NCBI RefSeq assembly: GCF_014925385.1
Contig: NZ_JACSDK010000015.1
Coordinates: 303,993-367,992 of the forward strand
Reading direction: 5' to 3'
DNA: 64,000 nt
Source of the DNA: Pelagibius marinus
GTDB taxonomy: Bacteria; Pseudomonadota; Alphaproteobacteria; Kiloniellales; Kiloniellaceae
A program made the position numbers and the translations under genes. The notes under the pieces were generated by a model, which had not been told where the DNA came from, did no database searches, and saw nothing but the letters and a program-made list of their open reading frames with translations. Position 1 is the first letter of the stretch, and the number at the start of each line of letters is the position of its first letter. Shown here piece after piece: positions 18,487-26,193 of the stretch.

Positions 18487-19331
18487 AGGTCGCAATCTTT
18501 ACAAACGACGATCTGACCTCGAATCTGATCTTCTCACCCCTTTTCGATGTTTCCGGCATCGAAATCACTGGTCTGTATATCGCCATGTCCCCTCGCCGAG
18601 GGGAAACGTCGATGGTGCGGGGGGCGCTCTCCCTGCTTCGTCGCATGGCGCTCCGATACTGGCTATTCCTGGTCTTCACCAACGGCACCTTCAAGGTATT
18701 CGAAACGCTGACTTCGGTGCTCCGTCTGTCGCCGAGGACACGTCAGTTCTGTTCTCTGCGCCGCCTAGCGGCGCTACGCGGAACCCGCTGCCGGAAAGTT
18801 GCGGACTTTTCATCCCCGGAGATTCGGGCCGAACTCCGAAGCGATGCGGTGGATCTCCTGGTGATCCGGGTCGCAGACATATTGAAACCTCAGGTGCTTG
18901 ACATCCCGGTCGAGGGCACCTGGTGCGTGCATTCCAGTCTGCTTCCTTCATTCAAGGGCATAGCAGGAGAGTTCCATGCCTTGCGGACGCCGGCTGCCGC
19001 GATAGGGTCCACCGTTTTTGAGGTCACGCCCAAGCTCGATGAGGGTGCGCCGCTGGCGCAGGTTGTCATTCCGCGGAATGAGGCGGGCAGCGTCTTTCAG
19101 CACATCCATGACAACAACATTGCGGCCGGGAAGCTTCTGGCAGAGATGGTGCGACAACTCGCGGGACATGGATCCCACGGTTCCGTGCTGTTTGAGGGCC
19201 AGCTAAAGCCGTCCTATTTCTCCTGGCCGAAATCGAGCGAAGTCAGCGCTTTGCGTAAGCAGGGCAAATCTCTGATTAGGTTCGGTGAAGCCCTCCAACT
19301 GGCGCTGGCGGCATTCAGATTGGCGCGCTGA
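18483..19331 (+). CDS. Formyltransferase-family protein (sugar N-formyltransferase candidate)
   Basis: 282 residues, with ATG at 18483 overlapping the methyltransferase stop. It has the formyltransferase fold marker WCVHSSLLPSFKGIAGEFHAL (the HxSLLPxxxG loop) and the downstream TVFEVTPKLDEGAPLAQ, which resembles the conserved D/E-x-G-xP segment of methionyl-tRNA and sugar formyltransferases. The N-terminal nucleotide-sugar fold starts MKVAIFTNDDLTSN. It would use 10-formyl-tetrahydrofolate. The expected Asn-His-Asp triad is only partly evident (N in the N-terminal half is unclear), so the activity is probable rather than certain. Confidence 0.8.
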   Translation: MKVAIFTNDDLTSNLIFSPLFDVSGIEITGLYIAMSPRRGETSMVRGALSLLRRMALRYWLFLVFTNGTFKVFETLTSVLRLSPRTRQFCSLRRLAALRGTRCRKVADFSSPEIRAELRSDAVDLLVIRVADILKPQVLDIPVEGTWCVHSSLLPSFKGIAGEFHALRTPAAAIGSTVFEVTPKLDEGAPLAQVVIPRNEAGSVFQHIHDNNIAAGKLLAEMVRQLAGHGSHGSVLFEGQLKPSYFSWPKSSEVSALRKQGKSLIRFGEALQLALAAFRLAR

Positions 19332-19729
19332 CAAGGGTCACAGGAGCAAAGCGCCGGACGCTCGAGCAACAACAACATTCGATACGGGATGGCCTGTCGG
19401 GAGGGCGTAACCACGGCTGGTTCAGCCGCATTCGGATTTAGCTGCGAGAGGTCAGATCGCTTGATCAGTCGGGCAAATTCAACCTTTACGCGAGATGAAG
19501 TTCGTCAGCGAATGCGATTTGGACCTGAATTGCACCCGAAGCTCGCAGCACAGGGAGCGTCTCTAAACCGCTGAGATGCTGCCTGCAAACTCTACTTACA
19601 CGACCTATACCTGGGTGCGGATACACGTCGGCGGCCGGTGCAGATGTCTGCGCCAATCAGCCGCTAAAACCGGCTGGCAGCCCTGACAGAGAAACTTCTT
19701 TGTCCAAGTTCAGATGGGGTCGGCCGACC
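19332..19729. other. Intergenic region at a probable island boundary
   Basis: This is about 400 bp with no recognised gene. It contains one copy of TGCACCCGAA (19531-19540), a decamer that recurs as a tandem pair at 36224-36244 beside the tRNA-Val gene. The polysaccharide locus ends on its left and accessory genes begin on its right. Confidence 0.35.
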
Positions 19730-19759
19730 TTGCCACACAAAATGTACGCCGTGTGGCAA
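19730..19759. promoter_or_regulatory. Operator palindrome 1: TTGCCACAC-N12-GTGTGGCAA
   Basis: Perfect 9-bp inverted arms at 19730-19738 and 19751-19759 separated by 12 bp. An identical pair with the same spacer length follows 45 bp further on, and together they form four evenly phased half-sites upstream of the nucleotidyltransferase gene. Confidence 0.75.
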
Positions 19760-19774
19760 TCAACCCCTGCAATT

Positions 19775-19804
19775 TTGCCACACGTCATTATTATTGTGTG
19801 GCAA
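19775..19804. promoter_or_regulatory. Operator palindrome 2: TTGCCACAC-N12-GTGTGGCAA
   Basis: This is the second perfect copy: arms 19775-19783 and 19796-19804, spacer 12 bp (AT-rich, unlike spacer 1). It ends 15 bp before the ATG at 19820, so a bound protein would cover the core promoter or the ribosome site. Half-site starts fall at 19730, 19751, 19775 and 19796, close to two helical turns apart. Confidence 0.75.
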
Positions 19805-19819
19805 CAAACCTCAAGCACC

Positions 19820-20839
19820 ATGTTTCGTCGCCACTCCCCTACCGCCCAAGCGGCCTATCACGATCTCGTCTCGTTGCTGCTCGACGAGGCGGTATCCGAC
19901 ATCCGGGGAACTCCCACCCCACGCGATCGCAATGGTCGTACCTACTGGTACGACCGCTATCGCATCGGTTCGGAGGTGAAGGAGCGCTACCTGGGCGAAG
20001 ACTCCGAGGCTCTCCGGGCACGCTTGGACCGCTTCAGAAGTCTAAAGGAGGAGCGGGCCCAGCGGCGGCGCGAACGCGCACGATTGGTCAGGCTGCTGCG
20101 CAGCGAACGATTCCTTGGTATGGACGGCACGACCGGCAGCCTGGTCGCAGCCCTTGCAAAAGCCGGTGTTTTCCGCCTCGGCGGAGTTCTGGTGGGCATA
20201 AACGCCTTCAGGATCTACGAGGGCGAACTGGGCTTGCACCTTTCCTTCGACCAGACCGCAATGACGAACGATATCGACATTGCCAGCTTTGAGGCCCTGT
20301 CCCTCGCGCTGGGAGATACAGTCCTACCTTCTCTTGAAGAGGTCTTTTCTGACTTCTCCTTCGCACCTGTGCCGGGTCTGGATGCAGGCAAAGTGTGGAA
20401 ATGGCGCCAGGCTGCCGGCGAATCACTTGTGGAATTCCTGACCCCCTCCTTCGACGAAAAGGAAGACGTCCGCGAGTTCGCGGCCCTCGGAGTAAGCGCC
20501 CAGTCACTCCACCACCTTGACTACCTGATTGCCGAGCCCATCCAAGCGGCCGCTGTCTACCGCGACGGCATCCTCGTCCAGGTACCTCGCCCGGAGCGAT
20601 TCGCGATCCACAAGCTGATCGTCGCCGATCGCCGGCGCGAGGGCCCAGATAGCCTGAAATCACGTAAGGACCTCCTTCAGGCAGAACTCCTGATAGCGAT
20701 CCTGGCTGAGGACAGGCCAAGCGACTTGGTCGAGGCCTATCAGGACGCAATAAACCGGGGGCCGCGCTGGCGGGAGAGGATCGAGCGCAGCCTTGCACGC
20801 CTGCCCGCAACAGCTAAAGCGATCGAGGACTGCGCCTGA
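19820..20839 (+). CDS. GSU2403-family nucleotidyltransferase-fold protein
   Basis: 339 residues starting at ATG 19820; an extension to 19700 would read through the operator palindromes and is rejected. Residues 30-75 are a small basic domain (RNGRTYWYDRYRIGSEVKERYLGED). Residues 120-155 form the nucleotidyltransferase core: GGVLVGINAFRIY, then TNDIDIA with the metal-binding Asp pair. The C-terminal half (LLNA-like region FAIHKLIVADRRR, then helices) matches the GSU2403 family, which is often found in accessory DNA and is related to antitoxin/toxin-type nucleotidyltransferases. No partner gene is adjacent on this strand. Substrate unknown. Confidence 0.82.
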   Translation: MFRRHSPTAQAAYHDLVSLLLDEAVSDIRGTPTPRDRNGRTYWYDRYRIGSEVKERYLGEDSEALRARLDRFRSLKEERAQRRRERARLVRLLRSERFLGMDGTTGSLVAALAKAGVFRLGGVLVGINAFRIYEGELGLHLSFDQTAMTNDIDIASFEALSLALGDTVLPSLEEVFSDFSFAPVPGLDAGKVWKWRQAAGESLVEFLTPSFDEKEDVREFAALGVSAQSLHHLDYLIAEPIQAAAVYRDGILVQVPRPERFAIHKLIVADRRREGPDSLKSRKDLLQAELLIAILAEDRPSDLVEAYQDAINRGPRWRERIERSLARLPATAKAIEDCA

Positions 20840-20954
20840 CAGGCAGCTCTAGCCGCACCCGATCCTGGGCCGGCGCTAGCGTGCTGAAGGTCAAGACAGC
20901 GGCTGTAACGGCGGCAGCCGCGACGAGCTCGCGGCGCGTCAATCGGGTTCTCAT
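20840..20954 (-). pseudogene. 5' remnant of an exported-protein gene with a Tat-type signal
   Basis: Reading left from ATG 20954, preceded by GGGAGAAG, the frame encodes a clean signal sequence: a twin-Arg start (RLTRRELVAAAA), a hydrophobic core and an Ala-Pro-Ala-Gln cleavage region (STLAPAQDRV). After about 38 codons the coding character stops near 20845, exactly where the nucleotidyltransferase gene ends, and a stop follows soon inside that gene. The divergent GntR gene 190 bp away suggests it was once a transporter or periplasmic enzyme gene of the catabolic locus that lost its body when the neighbouring segment arrived. Confidence 0.55.
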
Positions 20955-21142
20955 CAGGGACTTCTCCCGGGATTTTTGTTTTTGGCGACGGAGGCCAGAT
21001 CGTCACGAGGAATCCGATATCGCACCGGAAAACGACTTTATAAATAACTATCGCTTTTCTCGAAAAAATCGATTTCACCTTCTCAGATCGATCAAACTAT
21101 GCGATGAAGTGATTCCGGCACGCGATATGGAGAACTCATTCG

Positions 21143-21865
21143 ATGGCAGCCCTGCATCCCGGTGACACTGGCGCTAAGAAAGCGACGATCGCCAGCCAGG
21201 TCGCCCGAGAGCTGCGCCAGAGAATTCTCGACGGTGAAATGCCGCCTGGCGAGAAGGTCAACCTGGAATTGGTGCGGCGAGACTTCGACATCAGCGTGTC
21301 ATCGGTCCGGGAGGCTATGGGCAAGCTGGTAACCGAAGGGCTCGTGGCATTTGAGGATCACCGTGGTTACCGGGTCGCGCCGGTCTCACTCGAGAACCTC
21401 AAGGAGATCACCTTCCTGCGCGCTGAGCTCGAGGCGATGGCGCTTCGAGAAGCCATGCGCCACGGAAATGTCGAGTGGGAGAGCGCCGTCATGGGCGCCC
21501 TTTACCGCCTGAACCATACGCACCGCGAAACCGGGAATATTGCGTCGATCAAAGCATGGGAAAAAGCGCATCACGACTTCCACATGGAGCTGATCGCAGG
21601 CTGCCGCATGCCCCAGCTCCTGCAGTTCTGCAACGTGCTTCACAGCCAGAACGACCGCTACCGTCGCCTGTTCCTCCTCGCGAGCTCCGGCGACAGGGAC
21701 GTGGCCGCCGAGCATACGGCTATCGCGGAAGCCGCAATCAGCTACGACACTGAGACGGCCTGCGCGCTTTTGGGCCACCACATCGAGCGCACCGGAACGA
21801 ACCTGCTGAACCGCCTCCGCAACGAGAGTGCTGACCTTACCGATGTGCTGAGTCAGGAAGGATGA
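21143..21865 (+). CDS. GntR-family transcriptional regulator (FCD/FadR subfamily)
   Basis: 240 residues. The N-terminal winged helix runs over residues 15-75 (IASQVARELRQRILDGEMPPGEKVNLELVRRDFDISVSSVREAMGKL), followed by an all-helical FCD effector domain with the metal-site pattern (RAELEAMALREA, HHDFHMELIAGC, EHTAIAEAAI, HHIERTG). FCD regulators usually respond to organic acids. It is the first gene of the catabolic operon and its stop overlaps the next start by 4 bp, so it probably controls its own operon. Confidence 0.92.
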   Translation: MAALHPGDTGAKKATIASQVARELRQRILDGEMPPGEKVNLELVRRDFDISVSSVREAMGKLVTEGLVAFEDHRGYRVAPVSLENLKEITFLRAELEAMALREAMRHGNVEWESAVMGALYRLNHTHRETGNIASIKAWEKAHHDFHMELIAGCRMPQLLQFCNVLHSQNDRYRRLFLLASSGDRDVAAEHTAIAEAAISYDTETACALLGHHIERTGTNLLNRLRNESADLTDVLSQEG

Positions 21866-22662
21866 GAACACTCGGCCTGGGCCATTTCACCTTCCTCGAT
21901 TTGCGGCCGGTGGAGCTGGTCCGCTTGGCGCGGCGGGCCGGTTACTCCTTCGTCGGCCTGCGGTTCAATCCCTTTGCGCCCGGTCAGTTGCACTACTGTC
22001 CCCAGAATGCCGCAGAAGTGCGGGAGCTTCGCAGGAGCTTGGAAGACGAAGACATCTCGGTCTACGACATCGAGACGATCGTTCTGGACCAAACCTTCGA
22101 CCTTGACGCACTGCAACCAGTGATCGATGCAGCGGTCGCAGTAGGCGCCGAACGCCTGAACATCTGCGCCGACGACTGGGACCGCGCCGAGCTGATCGAC
22201 CGCTTTGCACAACTCTGCGAGTTGGCCGCCACCTCCGGCCTGGGGGTCGACATCGAGTGCATGGCCTGGCGCGGCATCGATACTCCTGGAAAGTGTGTCG
22301 AAGTCATCAAGGCATCGGGCGCTCGAAACGCTGGCTTTCTCGTCGATGCGCTCCACCTGCACCGCTGCGGCGGCACCGCCGCCGAGGTTCGCGCCATGGA
22401 GCCCGGCATGGTCGTCAGCGCGCAGCTGTGCGATGCCCCGGCGACGCATCCGACAGATGTCGCCGGATGCATTGCCGAAGCACGTGGCGGACGACTGATC
22501 CCCGGAGAGGGCGACTTGGACCTGACCAGCCTCCTTGCCGCGCTGCCCGACCAGACGGCCGTCTCGGTCGAACTGCCCATGGCCGACGATCCCCGGCCGC
22601 CGGAGGTCCGTGCGGCTGCCATATTCCGCGCGACCATGAGCCTGCTGGGAAACCTGCCATGA
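21862..22662 (+). CDS. Sugar-phosphate isomerase/epimerase-type TIM barrel
   Basis: 266 residues of the xylose-isomerase-like TIM-barrel superfamily (AP_endonuc_2). Candidate metal ligands are E in VDIECMAW, D and H in [14 protein letters not shown] in AQLCDAP and E in IPGEGDLDL. This superfamily includes 3-dehydroshikimate dehydratases as well as sugar epimerases. Because type II dehydroquinase and an AroE-like dehydrogenase share the operon, a 3-dehydroshikimate-to-protocatechuate step is an attractive inference but not proven. It overlaps the GntR stop and the aroQ start by 4 bp each. Confidence 0.82.
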   Translation: MRTLGLGHFTFLDLRPVELVRLARRAGYSFVGLRFNPFAPGQLHYCPQNAAEVRELRRSLEDEDISVYDIETIVLDQTFDLDALQPVIDAAVAVGAERLNICADDWDRAELIDRFAQLCELAATSGLGVDIECMAWRGIDTPGKCVEVIKASGARNAGFLVDALHLHRCGGTAAEVRAMEPGMVVSAQLCDAPATHPTDVAGCIAEARGGRLIPGEGDLDLTSLLAALPDQTAVSVELPMADDPRPPEVRAAAIFRATMSLLGNLP

Positions 22663-23102
22663 ACAAGGTCATCTATATCATCAACGGCCCTAACCTGAAC
22701 CTTCTCGGCCAGCGGCAGCCCGAACTCTACGGTCATGAAACGCTGCGCGACGTCGAAACCAAATGCCGCAGCGTGTGCGCGGATGGCTTCGATGTCCACC
22801 TCGTGCAGTCAAACCGCGAGGGTCAGATCGTCGACTGGATCCACGAGGCGCGACAGCGCGCCTGCGGCATCGTCATCAATCCCGCGGCGCTCACGCATAC
22901 ATCTGTTGCGATCCTCGATGCGCTCAATACGTTCGAGGGTCCGGTGATCGAGGTTCATATCTCGAACGTTCATAAGCGTGAGAGCTTCCGCCACCATTCC
23001 TTTGTCTCGCTGCGTGCGGAGGCCGTTGTGGCCGGCCTGGGCCTCGACGGCTACGAAGCCGCTGTCAGGCGAATTTGCGCGCTGGTTGATCGGCGCGAAT
23101 GA
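22659..23102 (+). CDS. aroQ: Type II 3-dehydroquinate dehydratase
   Basis: 147 residues, ATG 22659 overlapping the preceding stop. All type II landmarks are present: [19 protein letters not shown] with the catalytic Tyr, the flexible-loop Arg, [16 protein letters not shown], the NPAALTHTS substrate loop and the [18 protein letters not shown] histidine. It interconverts 3-dehydroquinate and 3-dehydroshikimate as a soluble dodecamer. Its location in a GntR-controlled catabolic operon, not with accBC, suggests a degradative copy (quinate use) rather than the biosynthetic one. Confidence 0.95.
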   Translation: MNKVIYIINGPNLNLLGQRQPELYGHETLRDVETKCRSVCADGFDVHLVQSNREGQIVDWIHEARQRACGIVINPAALTHTSVAILDALNTFEGPVIEVHISNVHKRESFRHHSFVSLRAEAVVAGLGLDGYEAAVRRICALVDRRE

Positions 23103-23205
23103 CCTGTTCGGGATGTCTCCAACTCGCCGGATAGACAGTGAGATCGCGGCCAGCGACCACCGCATTCTGCCGGCACCACGGATCCGATCCGGAAAGGAGT
23201 GAAAA

Positions 23206-24096
23206 GTGCTAATCGACAGCCATGAAGCCGTCACGCCGGCTGTGCTGAAGGTGATGGAGCAGACGAAAGACCCGCGCTTGCGCGAGATCATGGTCAGCCT
23301 CATCAAGCATCTGCACGGCTTCGCCCGGGAGGTGCGATTGACCGAGCAGGAGTTCCAGCAGGCGACGCGTATCCTCAACACCATGGGGCAGCAGTCCAAC
23401 GACAAGCACAATGAGTTCGTGCTGATGGCGGGATCTCTGGGCGTTTCCTCGCTCGTCTGCCTGCTCAACAACGGAGACAACGGCGCGACCGAAACCTCGC
23501 AGTCGCTGCTCGGCCCTTTCTGGCGCCTGAATCACCCCAAAACGGAAGACGGCGGCTCCATTCTGCGCTCCGAGACGCCGGGCCCGCGGCTCTACGGCAC
23601 CTTTCGGGTTCAGGACAGAGACGGCAATCCGATAGAGGGCGCGGAAGTCGATGTGTGGCACGCATCCCCGGTCGGGCTGTATGAAAATCAGGACGAGAGT
23701 CAGGCCGACTTCAATCTACGGGGCAAGTTCCTGACCAAGGCCGACGGCACCTTCCGGTTCAAATCGGTGAAGCCCGTAGGCTATCCGATTCCGACGAACA
23801 CTACTGTCGGCAAACTGCTGGCCGCGCAGGACCGCCATCCCTACCGGCCAGCGCATGTCCACGCGCTGATTTTCAAGGAAGGGTTCAAGACCCTTACAAG
23901 CCAGGTCTACGTTGACGAAACCGACTACCTGACGTCGGACGTGCAATTCGGCGTGACGAAGGCACTTATCGGTCACCTCGTCGCCCGCACCGACGCGCAT
24001 CCGGAGGATGGCGACGTGGGTGAATGGTACACGCTCGACTACACCTTCACCATGGAACCCGGCGAAGCCAAGCTCCCGATCCCCCCAATCAAATGA
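23206..24096 (+). CDS. Intradiol ring-cleavage dioxygenase (hydroxyquinol 1,2-dioxygenase-like)
   Basis: 296 residues, GTG start 23206 with GGAAAGGAG about 7 nt upstream. It has the helical N-terminal catechol-dioxygenase domain (residues 10-90), then the beta-sandwich with the non-haem Fe(III) ligands: Tyr in VGLYENQD, Tyr in PVGYPIPT, and both His in PYRPAHVHALIF. The LLGPFWR and VDVWHASPVGLY blocks are of the hydroxyquinol/catechol 1,2-dioxygenase class. It opens a di- or trihydroxybenzene ring between the hydroxyls. The true ring substrate in this operon is uncertain. Confidence 0.9.
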   Translation: MLIDSHEAVTPAVLKVMEQTKDPRLREIMVSLIKHLHGFAREVRLTEQEFQQATRILNTMGQQSNDKHNEFVLMAGSLGVSSLVCLLNNGDNGATETSQSLLGPFWRLNHPKTEDGGSILRSETPGPRLYGTFRVQDRDGNPIEGAEVDVWHASPVGLYENQDESQADFNLRGKFLTKADGTFRFKSVKPVGYPIPTNTTVGKLLAAQDRHPYRPAHVHALIFKEGFKTLTSQVYVDETDYLTSDVQFGVTKALIGHLVARTDAHPEDGDVGEWYTLDYTFTMEPGEAKLPIPPIK

Positions 24097-24100
24097 GGCC

Positions 24101-24886
24101 ATGATGTTGACCGATGCAGACCGGCAGGCCGCTGCCGACAGTATCCTGAGGGCCGAGGAGACACGTGTTGTCGTTCCTCAGCTTTCGAAGACCTATCCCA
24201 GCATGACCATCGAGGATGCCTATGACGTGCAGCGGCGCTGGGCCGCGGGGCGGATTGCCAAAGGCGCCAAGGTCGCCGGCCGGAAGATCGGGCTCACCAG
24301 CCGGGCAATGCAGATGGCCTCCAAGATGACGGAGCCCGACTACGGCTTGATCCTCGACGATGCGCTGTTCAACGACGGAGCCCGGATCCCGGCGGGCACC
24401 TTCATCAAGCCGCGTCTCGAGACGGAACTCGCCTTTGTCATGGGCGAGGACCTCTCTGGAGCTGGTTGTCGCGTGCACGACGTCATGCGTGCGACTGAGT
24501 ACGTCACGCCCGCCCTCGAGATCATTGACTACCGCACCGAGGTGCCGCGCCAGATTGTCGATACGATCGCCGACAACGCGGCCTTTGGCGCGATCGTCCT
24601 CGGCGGCAGGATTGTCAAGCCATTCGAGGTCGATGTGCGCTGGATCGGCGCCACACTGTCGAAGAACGGCACCATCGAAGAATCCGGCGTCTCGGCTGCG
24701 GTGATGGGGCACCCCGCAGCCGGCATCGCCTGGCTGGTCAACAAGCTCGCGCCCCTCGGCGACGGCTTGAAGAAGGGAGAAGTCGTGCTCGGTGGTTCCT
24801 TCACGCGTCCGGTGGACATCGCCAGCGGCGATGTCATTCAGGCTGACTACGGGCCTCTGGGCGCCATCGGCGTCAGCTTTGAGTGA
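24101..24886 (+). CDS. 2-keto-4-pentenoate / 2-oxohept-3-ene-1,7-dioate hydratase (HpaH/MhpD family)
   Basis: 261 residues starting MMLTDADRQAAA at 24101. Typical features are GRKIGLTSRAMQ, ETELAFVMGEDL (metal-binding Glu pair), YVTPALEIIDYR and DNAAFGAIVLGG. The enzyme adds water to a 2-hydroxy-dienoate produced from ring fission, giving an aldol that HpaI-type aldolases split. That aldolase survives only as a fragment downstream. It follows the dioxygenase by 4 bp and overlaps the dehydrogenase start, so it is co-transcribed. Confidence 0.9.
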   Translation: MMLTDADRQAAADSILRAEETRVVVPQLSKTYPSMTIEDAYDVQRRWAAGRIAKGAKVAGRKIGLTSRAMQMASKMTEPDYGLILDDALFNDGARIPAGTFIKPRLETELAFVMGEDLSGAGCRVHDVMRATEYVTPALEIIDYRTEVPRQIVDTIADNAAFGAIVLGGRIVKPFEVDVRWIGATLSKNGTIEESGVSAAVMGHPAAGIAWLVNKLAPLGDGLKKGEVVLGGSFTRPVDIASGDVIQADYGPLGAIGVSFE

Positions 24887-25725
24887 GCCCGATGATCTCA
24901 GGACGCACTCACATCATTGCGCATCTGGGCGTCCCAACCGAGAGCTTCAAGGCGCCGATGATCTACAACCCTTATTTCGAAGAGCGTGGGATTGACGCTG
25001 TCGTCATGCCCATGGGCTGCGAGGCAGAAGACTATCCGGCGTTCCTCCGCCTTGTCTTCAGGCTCCGCAACATTGCCGGGGCGTTGATCACGATGCCGCA
25101 CAAGGTCTGTACTGTCGGCCTGCTGGACGAGTCGAGTACGACAGTGAAGGTCTGCGGCGCCTGCAACGCCGTGAGGCGGGACGCAGAGGGACGACTGGTT
25201 GGCGATATGTTCGACGGAGAGGGTTTCGTGCGCGGCGTTCTGCGCAAAGGGCGCAGGATCGAGGGCGCCTCTGCGCTGGTCGTGGGCTCTGGCGGTGTCG
25301 GCTCCGCCATTGCCGCGTCCTTGGCCAATGCCGGCGCGCGCCGTCTCGGCCTGTTTGACACCCGAGCCGAGTCCGCGGAGAAACTGGCGAACCGCCTGCG
25401 TACCCATTATCCGGAGCTGAAAGTGGTCACCGACGGCAAGGATCCCAAAGGCTACGACATCGTCGTCAACGCCACGCCGCTGGGGATGAATGACGGAGAC
25501 CCGTTGCCGGCCGATGTCAATCGGATCGACCCTTCGACTTTCGTCGGTGAAGTCGTCATGAAGCAGGAGGAAACCCCCTTCCTGGCCGCCGCTCGGGCAC
25601 GTGGCTGTATGATCCAGGTTGGCACGGACATGCTGTTCGAACAGATTCCGGCCTACCTTGAATTCTTCGGCTTTCCTTCGACGACGCCGGAGGAACTGCG
25701 GCGGCTGGCGAAGATCAGGTACTGA
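24883..25725 (+). CDS. Shikimate/quinate dehydrogenase-like protein (AroE family)
   Basis: 280 residues, GTG 24883 overlapping the hydratase stop (ATG 24892 is an alternative). The substrate domain keeps the catalytic Lys in ITMPHK and Asp in the GDMFDGEGF motif (GDNTDG in standard AroE). The nucleotide domain has VVGSGGVGSAIAASLANAGA and NATPLGM. The acidic FDTRAESAEK after strand 2 favours NAD over NADP. A catabolic shikimate or quinate dehydrogenase fits the operon better than the biosynthetic AroE. Confidence 0.85.
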   Translation: MSPMISGRTHIIAHLGVPTESFKAPMIYNPYFEERGIDAVVMPMGCEAEDYPAFLRLVFRLRNIAGALITMPHKVCTVGLLDESSTTVKVCGACNAVRRDAEGRLVGDMFDGEGFVRGVLRKGRRIEGASALVVGSGGVGSAIAASLANAGARRLGLFDTRAESAEKLANRLRTHYPELKVVTDGKDPKGYDIVVNATPLGMNDGDPLPADVNRIDPSTFVGEVVMKQEETPFLAAARARGCMIQVGTDMLFEQIPAYLEFFGFPSTTPEELRRLAKIRY

Positions 25726-25800
25726 AACGGCCGCTTCGGCCAAGACACCTCCTGCCTACCTCGTGAACAAGCGCCAAATTATGAAAGGCTGACCTGCAAG

Positions 25801-26193
25801 ATGGATCTGCCCCGCAATCCGTTCAAAGCCGCGATCAAGGCAGGGCGCCAGCAGATCGGCCTCTGGTGTTCGATGACGGACCCTATGGTCGCCGAAATTC
25901 TTGCCGGCTGTGGATACGACTGGCTGATGTTCGACACCGAGCACGCGGCCATGGACGCTATCACCGTTCTCGAAGGGGATCAGGTGGTGGACGTGACCGA
26001 GGCTTTGTCTCGTTTACCTCGCCGTTCTAATCCGCTTCCAGGCCATGACATGCTTGTGGCCAGCCTTGAGGTGCTTAAGCCTGGCGCCCGCGACACGTTT
26101 TTCATCCATAATAAGTTCAACATTCATAAAATCCGCTCCAAAGAAAAGCGCGCTCTCATACCCCGCCTCGAGTGTGAGACACGGGCTGCATGA
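25801..26193 (+). pseudogene. Chimeric remnant: HpaI aldolase N-terminus fused to FAH-family N-terminus
   Basis: Residues 1-53 are the clear N-terminus of a 4-hydroxy-2-oxoheptanedioate aldolase (RQQIGLWCSM, MFDTEHA with the active-site His). Residues about 55-95 switch to the N-terminal domain of a fumarylacetoacetate-hydrolase-type protein (EGDQVVDVTEALSRLP, then PLPGHDMLVASLEVLKP). The rest (from about 26087) is unrelated AT-richer sequence. The Arg and Glu that complete the aldolase site and all of the FAH catalytic core are missing, so neither activity can exist. One in-frame internal deletion plus a second junction would explain it. Confidence 0.7.

Noticed and set aside
19600..19640. 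Possible attL copy of the tRNA-Val 3' end near 19.6 kb
   Set aside because: The best match is only TACCTGGG, far too short to be a duplicated attachment core.
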